Source: Alphaproteobacteria bacterium TMED93
GTDB taxonomy: Bacteria; Pseudomonadota; Alphaproteobacteria; TMED109
Direction of reading: 5' to 3'
DNA: 14,306 bases
Assembly: GCA_002171495.2 (NCBI GenBank)
Contig: NHEU02000020.1
Span: 5,492 to 19,797 of the forward strand
The position numbers and the translations under genes are program-made. Of the stretch, positions 1 through 6,769 are shown piece after piece. The notes below the pieces were generated by a model. It did no database searches, was not told where the DNA came from, and saw only the letters and a list, made by a program, of their open reading frames with translations. How positions within the stretch are numbered: position 1 is the stretch's first letter; every line of letters begins with the position of its first letter.

Positions 1-415
1 CTGCTGTTTGATCTCTTTTTTCATCAATTATTTGGTCAAAGTAACACATTGCTAATAAGTACTGCGCATAAGGAACTAAATCAGAGGCAGGATATAAGCT
101 AATATATCTTTTTAAGTTAATTTCTGCTTTTACAAAACCACGTTTTTTATAACTAGCATATGATGACATAAGTATGGATTTTCTTGCCCACACTGAATAA
201 GGATGTTGTCTTTCTACTTCATCAAATTCATATATTGCTTCTTCATAATTTTTATTGTTTAGTTTTTCTAGTGCACTTTTATAAATTGTATTTAAAGATC
301 TTTCTTCATAAGGTATTTGTTTATTTTTTTTTCCTGCACATGATACCATTAACATTAGAAGGAAAAAAATTGGTAGTTTTATAAGAAATAATTTGTATTT
401 ATGAATTAATAACAT
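1..415 (-). CDS. bamD: BamD/ComL outer-membrane assembly lipoprotein, 3' part outside window
   Basis: This is the N-terminal 138 codons of BamD, the essential lipoprotein of the BAM complex that folds beta-barrel proteins into the outer membrane. The ATG at 415 opens a lipoprotein signal peptide: a basic n-region (HKYK), a hydrophobic core (residues 14-24) and a lipobox ending in Cys26 (LMVSC, with Met at -3, slightly unusual). The mature part starts with TPR-like helical repeats at about residues 44-77 and 78-113. It carries the family-typical stretches NYEEAIYEFDEVERQHPYS and VKAEINLKRYISLYP. The reading frame is open to the window edge, so the gene is cut by the window and not broken. No Shine-Dalgarno sequence is visible. 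In alphaproteobacteria bamD usually lies just downstream of lpxC in the same direction. Here the direction is kept, but two opposite-strand genes lie between them. I am confident of the family from motifs and context. Confidence 0.9.
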   Translation of the reverse strand, partial: MLLIHKYKLFLIKLPIFFLLMLMVSCAGKKNKQIPYEERSLNTIYKSALEKLNNKNYEEAIYEFDEVERQHPYSVWARKSILMSSYASYKKRGFVKAEINLKRYISLYPASDLVPYAQYLLAMCYFDQIIDEKRDQTA

Positions 416-444
416 ATTTTTAAAATATAATAATTTATAATATA
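416..444. promoter_or_regulatory. A/T-only divergent spacer between bamD and hisN
   Basis: The 29 bases between two divergent start codons contain no G or C; the A/T run extends from 414 to 446. The spacer must sit in or near the promoters of both genes. It is too short for two separate full promoters, so -35 elements would lie inside the opposite coding regions. On the plus strand TATAAT occurs at 426-431 and 436-441. Such matches are cheap in sequence this AT-rich, so the promoter role is inferred from gene orientation only. Confidence 0.35.
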
Positions 445-1227
445 ATGATTTTTGAAAATAAAAAGTACTTATCTTTTTCTCACCAGTTAGCTGATGCTGC
501 AGGAAAAATACTTATTAAGCATTATAAATCACAAAATATTTCTAAATCACTGAAAAGTTATGGTACAAGAAATGAATTTGTTACTAATATTGACGTAGTA
601 ATAGAAAAAAAAATAAGAAGATTAATTAATTCTAAATTTCCCTCTCATAATATTTTAGGAGAAGAAGAAGGTCTAACTAACAACGAATCTCCATATACTT
701 GGATTATTGACCCTATAGATGGAACTAATGCATATATTACAGGAGTTCCACTTTTTGGGTTCATGTTATCACTAAAATATAAAGAAAGTTTTATTTTAGG
801 TCTTGTTGACCAACCTATTCTTAAAGAACGCTATTGGAATAATATAAATTATTCGTATTTAAACAGAAAAAAAATTTTTACCTCTAAGGTTACCAAGCTG
901 GCAGATACTGTTATTACATGCACAGATCCAAATATGTATAAAAACTTTCCAGACTTAAACAAAAGTTTATTTAAAAAGGTTAGTTTTGTTAGATGGGGAA
1001 CAGACGTTATAGGGTATATGAGATGTGCAGAAGGTTTGGTAGATGCCGTAATTGAAAGAAATATAAAGATTTGGGATGTTGCAGCAGTTGAACCAATTAT
1101 AAGAAATGCAGGTGGAGTAATAACAACCTGGGATGGTAAAACAATAGGGTCAAATGATACTGTTTGTGCTTCTAGCAATAATTCATTACATAAAATTCTG
1201 TTAAAAAAATTGCAAAAATTTTTATAG
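445..1227 (+). CDS. hisN: HisN-type histidinol-phosphatase, inositol monophosphatase family
   Basis: This 260-residue protein is a metal-dependent phosphatase of the inositol monophosphatase fold, normal in length. The Mg2+-binding motifs are intact: GEEEG at 72-76, DPIDGT at 89-94 and WDVAA at 210-214 followed by NAGG. Several stretches look specifically like the HisN branch, which removes phosphate from L-histidinol phosphate in histidine synthesis: FPSHNILGEEEG, the AYITG that follows DPIDGT, LGLVDQPILKERYW, and GLVDAVIERNIKIWDVAA. Other family members (inositol phosphatase, CysQ) share the core motifs, so the substrate is inferred. No other his gene is in view. The ATG at 445 has no Shine-Dalgarno sequence and lies 29 bp from the divergent bamD start. 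The gene is followed after 16 bp by ETF-QO on the same strand, probably as one transcript. Confidence 0.85.
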   Translation: MIFENKKYLSFSHQLADAAGKILIKHYKSQNISKSLKSYGTRNEFVTNIDVVIEKKIRRLINSKFPSHNILGEEEGLTNNESPYTWIIDPIDGTNAYITGVPLFGFMLSLKYKESFILGLVDQPILKERYWNNINYSYLNRKKIFTSKVTKLADTVITCTDPNMYKNFPDLNKSLFKKVSFVRWGTDVIGYMRCAEGLVDAVIERNIKIWDVAAVEPIIRNAGGVITTWDGKTIGSNDTVCASSNNSLHKILLKKLQKFL

Positions 1228-1243
1228 TTACTATTCTTATAAT

Positions 1244-2875
1244 ATGAGTATAGAGGAAATGAATTATGATGTAGTTATTGTAGGCGCTGGCCCTGCAGGC
1301 CTAGCTGCTGCTATAAAACTAAAACAACTCTCCTCAGAAATATCTGTTTGTATAATTGAAAAAGGATCAGAAGTTGGAGCACATATTCTATCAGGAGCAA
1401 TTTTAGAACCAGATTCTTTTGAAGAACTAATTCCTAATTGGAAGGAATTGAATACACCCATTAAAACTAAAGTTCAAAAAGAAAGTTTTTTTTTTCTGAC
1501 TAAGAAACATAAAATAAATCTTCCTCACTTTATATTACCTAAAGATATGAAAAATGATAATAATTATATTATTAGTCTGGGAAACTTATGTAAGTGGATG
1601 GCTGAATATGCTGAAAAACTAGGAGTAGACATTTTTCCAGGTTTTACTGCAAAAGAAATAATTTATGATGAAAATGAAAAAGTACTTGGTGTACTAACTG
1701 GAGAAAAAGGGGTTACTAAGGATGGTGAAAAATCAAATCTATATGAACCAAAAATTGCTTTAAAAGCAAATCAAACTTTTTTTGCTGAAGGTTGTAGAGG
1801 CCATTTAGGAAAAAAATTAATAGATAAATTTAATTTATATGAAAATAATAAATTTCAAACATATGCTATTGGAATAAAAGAGCTTTGGGAAATAAATGAT
1901 GATAACTTGCCATTAGGTACAGTTATTCATAGTATTGGTTGGCCACTTTATAATAAAGCGTATGGTGGTTCATTTATGTACAAACTAACCAATAATATTG
2001 CGTCAATTGGTTTTGTTGTAGGTCTAGATTATAAAAACCCTTATTTAAGTCCTTATCAAGAATTCCAAAACTTTAAATCTCACCCCAAAATATCTGAATA
2101 TCTTAAAAATGGAAAACGTGTTTCCTATGGAGCAAGAGCTCTAAATGAAGGAGGGTATCAATCTTTAACAAAATTGAGTTTTCCTGGAGGAGCAATGCTA
2201 GGCTGTGAGGCCGGAACCCTTAATGTCTTAAAAATTAAAGGAACACATACTGCTATCAAGTCTGGTATACTAGCTGCAGAATCCTACTTTGAATTACTTA
2301 AAGAAGGAAGACAAAAGAATGAACTTACTAACTATCAAACAAAGTTTGAAGATAGCTCTATTTATAATGAATTGTATAATGCTAGAAATGTAAGGCCAGG
2401 ATTTAAATATGGATTTTTTGCTGGTTTAATTAATACTTTTATAGATCAAAAAATTTTAAGAGGTAAAGCTCCTTGGACCATAAACCATGAGAAAAAAGAT
2501 AATGAGACATTACACAAAAAAGTAAATTTAAAAAAAATTACATATCCGAAGCCTGATAATAAAATTACTTTTGATCGCCTAACAAGTTTATCTTTCTCGG
2601 GAACTAACCATAAAGAAGATCAGCCTTGCCACTTAGTTTTAAAAAATAAAAATGTTCCTATAGAAAAAAATTTAGAGCTGTTTGACTCTCCAGAAACCAA
2701 ATATTGTCCTGCTAATGTATATGAAGTTGTTAAAACAGAAAGCAATCATTTAAAATTACAAATTAACTTCCAAAACTGCTTACATTGTAAAACTTGCGAT
2801 ATAAAAGATCCTTATCAAAATATTGAATGGGTTCCTCCTGAAGGAGGAGACGGGCCAAATTATTCAGGAATGTGA
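1244..2875 (+). CDS. Electron transfer flavoprotein-ubiquinone oxidoreductase (ETF-QO)
   Basis: ETF-QO takes electrons from reduced electron transfer flavoprotein and passes them to ubiquinone at the inner membrane. It thus links acyl-CoA, branched-chain amino acid and methylated-amine oxidation to respiration. The 543-residue length matches the family. An N-terminal FAD Rossmann motif GAGPAG lies at 14-19, followed by GAHILSGAILEP at 45-56. Mid-protein FPGGAMLGCEAG and LKIKGTHTAIKSG are family signatures. The C-terminal ferredoxin-like part has all four [4Fe-4S] ligands (Cys488 in CPANVYE; Cys512, Cys515 and Cys518 in NCLHCKTC) and ends in the classic PPEGG...Y.GM tail. The start may be ATG 1244 or ATG 1259. 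An AGAGGA at 1252-1257 is only one base from the second ATG, too close to help, so the longer form is kept. ETF itself (etfAB) is not in this window. The stop lies 9 bp from the lpxC stop, facing it. Confidence 0.96.
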   Translation: MSIEEMNYDVVIVGAGPAGLAAAIKLKQLSSEISVCIIEKGSEVGAHILSGAILEPDSFEELIPNWKELNTPIKTKVQKESFFFLTKKHKINLPHFILPKDMKNDNNYIISLGNLCKWMAEYAEKLGVDIFPGFTAKEIIYDENEKVLGVLTGEKGVTKDGEKSNLYEPKIALKANQTFFAEGCRGHLGKKLIDKFNLYENNKFQTYAIGIKELWEINDDNLPLGTVIHSIGWPLYNKAYGGSFMYKLTNNIASIGFVVGLDYKNPYLSPYQEFQNFKSHPKISEYLKNGKRVSYGARALNEGGYQSLTKLSFPGGAMLGCEAGTLNVLKIKGTHTAIKSGILAAESYFELLKEGRQKNELTNYQTKFEDSSIYNELYNARNVRPGFKYGFFAGLINTFIDQKILRGKAPWTINHEKKDNETLHKKVNLKKITYPKPDNKITFDRLTSLSFSGTNHKEDQPCHLVLKNKNVPIEKNLELFDSPETKYCPANVYEVVKTESNHLKLQINFQNCLHCKTCDIKDPYQNIEWVPPEGGDGPNYSGM

Positions 2876-2884
2876 TTTTTTTAC

Positions 2885-3802
2885 TTAGGCAGTTAGAACA
2901 CTTTCCGTAGAAATAAAATTATCACTTTTATTGTGTTGGTAAATTCTAAAATTAGAGTAGTCTGAAAAAATTTCATTCATAACCAGCCTATTTATTTCAT
3001 GTCCAGGATAATAAACTGATATATTTCCTATCAAGTTTAAACCCATTAATGATAAGTCACCAACTACATCTAAGGTTTTATGTTTTGCAAAATAATTATT
3101 ACTATTATCAAAGTCAGAATTTATAACTTTTCCATCTTTAATAACTATTGCATTATCTAAATTACCTCCTCTTGCTAAACCATTTTTTTGCATGATTTCA
3201 ATATCTTCATAGAAACAGAATGTTTTTGCATCCATTACTTCTTTATAAATATCTTCGTAGTTATTTCCTATCGAGACTGTTTGTTTTCCTATTGGCTCTG
3301 GAAAGTTTACGGTACAATTAATTTTTAATTCGTTAAATGGTTCTAACGTAAACACGCTATTTTCATTTTTTACTGTTACTTTTTTATTAATAAATAGATA
3401 TTTTTTAAATTTATTTATATGTTCTGTGGTTCCTGCACTTTTAATAATATCATCAAAACCTCTAGCAGACCCATCAAGAATGGGTATTTCTTGTGAATCC
3501 ACCTCAATAATTAGGTTATCTATACTATTCCCTTTAATAGAAGCTAATAAATGTTCGACTGTTAATATTTTAGTATCAGAATTATAAGCCTTAAGTGTGG
3601 TACATAAATTACTTTTATAAATATGCCTAAAGTCAGCAGGTATTACATTATTTTCTTTCAAATCTTTTCTAATAAATATAATCCCTGTGTCTGCTTCTGA
3701 AGGCTTTAGTGTAATATTACATATATTTCCTGAATGCAATCCTATTCCTGAAAAACTAACATTTTTTGAAATAGTTCTTTGTAATATATTATAATTACTC
3801 AT
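2885..3802 (-). CDS. lpxC: UDP-3-O-acyl-N-acetylglucosamine deacetylase LpxC
   Basis: LpxC is the cytoplasmic zinc enzyme that commits UDP-3-O-acyl-GlcNAc to lipid A synthesis, so the organism is expected to make LPS. The protein has 305 residues from the ATG at 3802. An in-frame TTG at 3814 would add four residues, but family members start close to the QRT..NVSFSGIGLHSG segment, so ATG is preferred. Active-site residues are visible: Glu83-His84 in VEHLLAS (base and zinc ligand), His241 and Asp245 in HKTLDVVGD (zinc ligands) and His268 in GHEIN. GLARGGNLDNA is also typical. It follows ftsZ by 66 bp, the usual alphaproteobacterial neighbour, but unlike the genes upstream it does not overlap its neighbour and has no Shine-Dalgarno sequence. 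The spacer contains inverted repeats that could separate its expression from ftsZ. Confidence 0.96.
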   Translation of the reverse strand: MSNYNILQRTISKNVSFSGIGLHSGNICNITLKPSEADTGIIFIRKDLKENNVIPADFRHIYKSNLCTTLKAYNSDTKILTVEHLLASIKGNSIDNLIIEVDSQEIPILDGSARGFDDIIKSAGTTEHINKFKKYLFINKKVTVKNENSVFTLEPFNELKINCTVNFPEPIGKQTVSIGNNYEDIYKEVMDAKTFCFYEDIEIMQKNGLARGGNLDNAIVIKDGKVINSDFDNSNNYFAKHKTLDVVGDLSLMGLNLIGNISVYYPGHEINRLVMNEIFSDYSNFRIYQHNKSDNFISTESVLTA

Positions 3803-3821
3803 AATTATATACAATAATAAT

Positions 3822-3879
3822 AAGAAAATAAAAATCCAGTAACGTTTTATTACAAATGTTACATAGAGTTAATCTCTAT
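3822..3879 (-). terminator. Paired inverted repeats with T-rich tail between ftsZ and lpxC
   Basis: In the direction of transcription a perfect 6-bp stem (ATAGAG/CTCTAT, loop of five, 3863-3879) encloses the ftsZ TAA stop. It is followed by a second, 5-bp inverted repeat (GTAAC/GTTAC, 3839-3862, loop of 14). Then comes a T-rich run in 3822-3834. The arrangement resembles a weak intrinsic terminator or attenuator that would lower read-through into lpxC. Both stems are short and poor in G+C, so this is tentative; a chance palindrome in AT-rich DNA is possible. Confidence 0.3.
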
Positions 3880-5506
3880 TTCTTCTTAAAAAAGAAGGTA
3901 TATTCATACTATCATTATCACTTGCTATTCCACTATCATAACTATCTTCATAACTACTAGATTTAATTATTTGTTCTTCTCCATTATCTAAAAATGAGGG
4001 TTCTATTCTTTCTGAGGATAAATTATGAAAATCATCATTATTGTTTGCTTTAATTAATTCATCATTTTTCTCATTTTTATTATCAAATGATTTATGAGCT
4101 ACTTCACTAACCATCGAAAAGGCTTTAGTTCCTACATCAATAGCTTTATTTTTTACTGTAGAAAGCCTAGATATTAAACTGTTACTAGCATTTTCTGTAT
4201 TATTTTCTTCAGTGTGAGATTCATTTAAGTTTCCATTTAACAAGTCTGCTTCTTTGAAAGGATCTACTTTCTCGCCTACTCTTTTTTTAGGAGCAGCTTC
4301 CTCTTCAGGAATAAAAAAATCATCATTTTTAGCTTCCATCTTTGAAGATAAACTTTCCTCATCATATACAGTATCATCAGATTTTTCATTGCTCTCTTTT
4401 GCTAAAAAGTCTTCTAAATCTGACTGTTTGTGTCCTGCTTGTACATTAACATCTTCATCATTGTTAGTATTTTCTTTTCTACTAGAAACAAGTCTAGGCT
4501 TTATAAATTTATTAGCATTATCATCTTCGTTTTCTGAAATAAAACTATTATTAATTCCAGATGCTAATAAGGAAACTCTTATTATTCCTTCACCTACATT
4601 GTCTATAGTATGGCCCACAATTAGATTAACATCTTCCTTACATTGTTGCTTTATATGAGCTGCAATCTCATCCATTTCATATAACTTTACATCTTCTCCT
4701 GAGATATTTATTATTACTCCTTTAGCATTTGCGATAGATGTATCATCCAGTAATGGGTTAGCTATTGCTAGTTCTGCTGCCTCTATAGCTCTATCTTCTC
4801 CAGATGCTTCTCCTGTTCCCATCATAGCTTTACCCATTTCTAGCATCACAGTTTGGATATCTGCAAAGTCTAAATTAATTTTTCCCTGTCTTACTATTAA
4901 ATCAGTAACTCCTTTTATTCCATTATAAAGGACTTCATCTGCCATTCTAAATGCTTCTGTAAATGTAGTATCTTTATTAGCTACTTTAAATAAATTTTGA
5001 TTTGGTATAATTATAAGCGTATCTACTGATTTTGCTAAATCTTTTATGCCCTCGTCAGCTATCTTCATCCTTCTCATACCTTCATAATCAAATGGTTTAG
5101 TGACTACTCCTACAGTTAGAATTCCTATTTCTCTTGCTGCCTCTGCAATAATAGGAGCTGCTCCTGTTCCTGTTCCACCTCCCATTCCTGCTGTTACAAA
5201 TAACATATGCGTACCCTCTAATTGGTCCATTACCTCTGAAAGTGACTCATCTGCAGCTTCTCTTCCTACTTCAGGTTTAGCTCCAGCTCCTAAGCCTCTT
5301 GTCTTTTTTGCACCTAATTGTACTCTTCTATCTGCTAAAGAGTTTGCTAAAGATTGCGCATCTGTATTAGCTACCAAAAACTCTACCCCTTCAAGAGAAG
5401 CCTCAATCATGTTATTTACTGCATTACAACCTGCTCCGCCTACACCTATTACAGTAATACGCGGTTTTAGTTTTTCATTAGTTGGTTCTGTTAAATTTAT
5501 AGTCAT
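3869..5506 (-). CDS. ftsZ: Cell division GTPase FtsZ
   Basis: FtsZ is the tubulin homologue that polymerises with GTP into the Z-ring at midcell and recruits the divisome. The globular domain spans about residues 12-318, with GGAGCNAVN at 23-31, the GGGTGTG signature at 109-115 and the T7 catalytic loop NLDFAD at 211-216 (Asp213, Asp216). Thus both halves of the GTPase site are intact. A long linker of about 217 residues (319-535), rich in Asp, Glu, Asn and Ser, leads to the conserved C-terminal peptide [10 protein letters not shown] that binds FtsA and other partners. The 545-residue length exceeds short FtsZs because of this linker, as often in alphaproteobacteria. Within the linker residues 444-474 form a likely amphipathic helix. 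The ATG at 5506 is preceded by GGAGGT, the strongest ribosome binding site seen here. This fits the need for more FtsZ than its operon partners. ftsA lies 18 bp upstream. Confidence 0.98.
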   Translation of the reverse strand: MTINLTEPTNEKLKPRITVIGVGGAGCNAVNNMIEASLEGVEFLVANTDAQSLANSLADRRVQLGAKKTRGLGAGAKPEVGREAADESLSEVMDQLEGTHMLFVTAGMGGGTGTGAAPIIAEAAREIGILTVGVVTKPFDYEGMRRMKIADEGIKDLAKSVDTLIIIPNQNLFKVANKDTTFTEAFRMADEVLYNGIKGVTDLIVRQGKINLDFADIQTVMLEMGKAMMGTGEASGEDRAIEAAELAIANPLLDDTSIANAKGVIINISGEDVKLYEMDEIAAHIKQQCKEDVNLIVGHTIDNVGEGIIRVSLLASGINNSFISENEDDNANKFIKPRLVSSRKENTNNDEDVNVQAGHKQSDLEDFLAKESNEKSDDTVYDEESLSSKMEAKNDDFFIPEEEAAPKKRVGEKVDPFKEADLLNGNLNESHTEENNTENASNSLISRLSTVKNKAIDVGTKAFSMVSEVAHKSFDNKNEKNDELIKANNNDDFHNLSSERIEPSFLDNGEEQIIKSSSYEDSYDSGIASDNDSMNIPSFLRRNRD

Positions 5507-5510
5507 AGTT

Positions 5511-5516
5511 ACCTCC
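5511..5516 (-). promoter_or_regulatory. Strong ribosome binding site of ftsZ
   Basis: Read on the minus strand, GGAGGT ends four bases before the ftsZ ATG. It is a near-perfect anti-16S match at normal distance. It fixes the ftsZ start and stands out because most genes in the window have a weak or no such motif. Confidence 0.8.
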
Positions 5517-5524
5517 GTTAATTA

Positions 5525-6769
5525 TTAAAAAAAAATCTCACTCATCCAGCTTTTAACAAATGAAAACCTGCTTTTTTTTGACAAATGAGTATTGACTCCT
5601 TGTTTCTTATCAAACTCTTTGACTTTAAAAATACTTTGAATTATTCCTAATGCTACGCTATAGCTTGGATCTAATGTATTCTCTAAATTAGACTTAAACT
5701 CTCTAGGAAATCCTATTCTAGAGTTATAATTTAGATTATTTTTAGCTAGTATAGATATTCCATCTAATTGAGCACCTCCTCCTGTTATAACTAGTTGTTT
5801 ACTAATAACCTTTTCATATCCTGACTTTCTAATTACAACATTTGTCCATTTTAATATGTCTTCTATAAAAGGTTTTACTATCTCATGTAAATCTTTTTTA
5901 CTTATATTTATAAAGTTTTCGCTGTTATTAAAGTTTACTGAAGGCACTTCAAATGAAATTTCGTTATCTGAACTATGTTCTATAGCAGAGGCATGCATAA
6001 TTTTTATTTTTTCTGCTTCAGAAAAACTAATTCCGAAAAATCTTGCTATAGCATCAGTAATATTATTACCTCCAAAATTTATTACTTCAGAAAATAAAAA
6101 ATTACCTTTAGCGAAAATAGATAAAGAGGTTTTAGTAGAACCTATTTCTAAGACTACCGCACCTAAGTCTAATTCATTGTCATTTAAAACTGCTATACCT
6201 GAAGCTAAGCCAGAAAAAATAACTTGCCCTATATCTACATTACATTTCGTCACACATTCAATATAATTTTTATAATGATTAATACCTATTGTAGAAATAA
6301 CAAAATCAACTTCTAAGTTAGTTCCATACATGCCAACAGGGTTTTTAATTTCATTAGCACCATCTATAGTAAATCCTATAGGAGCAGCATGTAAGATTTT
6401 CTTCTCATTAAAGTAAGGACTTTGCATCACTAAATTAAGACTTTCATTTATATCCTCTTGCTTTATTTTATCTTCAAGAATATTTATCTTTTGTTTAAAC
6501 AACTTTGTAAGTACCACTTTTGATGAAGCTGAAATATTTATTTCATTTATTTTTAAATTAGCTTTTTTTTCAGCCTCAGACATTGCAGCTGAGATACTTT
6601 TAATAGCAGTATTAAAGTCACTAATAATACCATTGCTTACTCCTTTAGCTTCATTGCAACCTAGTCCAATAATTTTACTTATATCGTATTCATCTCTACT
6701 CGCTATGATACAACAGACCTTACTGGATCCTATATCAAGTGCTGCTAAGTATTTATCTCTATTACTCAT
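5525..6769 (-). CDS. ftsA: Cell division protein FtsA, actin-like membrane anchor of the Z-ring
   Basis: FtsA is an actin-fold ATP-binding protein that tethers FtsZ filaments to the inner membrane and signals to the septal wall synthase. The 414 residues contain the first phosphate loop LDIGSSKV (11-18), the FtsA-specific 1C region (about 85-165), a second phosphate loop at 202-217 and the adenosine motif ITGGGAQLDG (328-337). The C terminus, FVKSWMSEIFF, is the expected amphipathic membrane-targeting helix. The second phosphate loop is unusual: LEIGSTKTSLSIF replaces the usual DxGGGTT-type sequence, so nucleotide handling may differ. The ATG at 6769 overlaps the ftsQ stop by four bases (ATGA), a classic coupling arrangement, and no Shine-Dalgarno motif is seen. 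The stop is reached through a run of nine T and followed by a second TAA in frame. Family assignment is firm from motifs plus position between ftsQ and ftsZ. Confidence 0.96.
   Translation of the reverse strand: MSNRDKYLAALDIGSSKVCCIIASRDEYDISKIIGLGCNEAKGVSNGIISDFNTAIKSISAAMSEAEKKANLKINEINISASSKVVLTKLFKQKINILEDKIKQEDINESLNLVMQSPYFNEKKILHAAPIGFTIDGANEIKNPVGMYGTNLEVDFVISTIGINHYKNYIECVTKCNVDIGQVIFSGLASGIAVLNDNELDLGAVVLEIGSTKTSLSIFAKGNFLFSEVINFGGNNITDAIARFFGISFSEAEKIKIMHASAIEHSSDNEISFEVPSVNFNNSENFINISKKDLHEIVKPFIEDILKWTNVVIRKSGYEKVISKQLVITGGGAQLDGISILAKNNLNYNSRIGFPREFKSNLENTLDPSYSVALGIIQSIFKVKEFDKKQGVNTHLSKKSRFSFVKSWMSEIFF

Noticed and set aside
184..384. Plus-strand open frame opposite bamD
   Set aside because: The minus strand encodes a clear BamD lipoprotein through the same bases. 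The plus-strand frame gives a Phe/Leu-rich sequence with no motif, as expected for a shadow of AT-rich coding DNA.
426..441. TATAAT sequences next to start codons (also at 1238-1243 and 3804-3809) as evidence of leaderless mRNAs
   Set aside because: In these cases the -10-like box lies so close to the ATG that transcription would begin inside the gene, or the match is trivial in pure A/T sequence. I cannot separate it from base composition.
849..1178. Minus-strand open frame opposite hisN
   Set aside because: The plus-strand HisN frame has intact catalytic motifs through this region; the antisense frame has none.
3803..3814. TTG at 3814 as start of lpxC
   Set aside because: The ATG four codons downstream fits LpxC homologues, and no ribosome binding site supports the TTG.
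4254..5528. Plus-strand open frames of 134 and 142 residues opposite ftsZ
   Set aside because: Both are antisense to highly conserved FtsZ sequence, have Ser/Pro-rich composition typical of reverse-complement shadows and show no recognisable domain.
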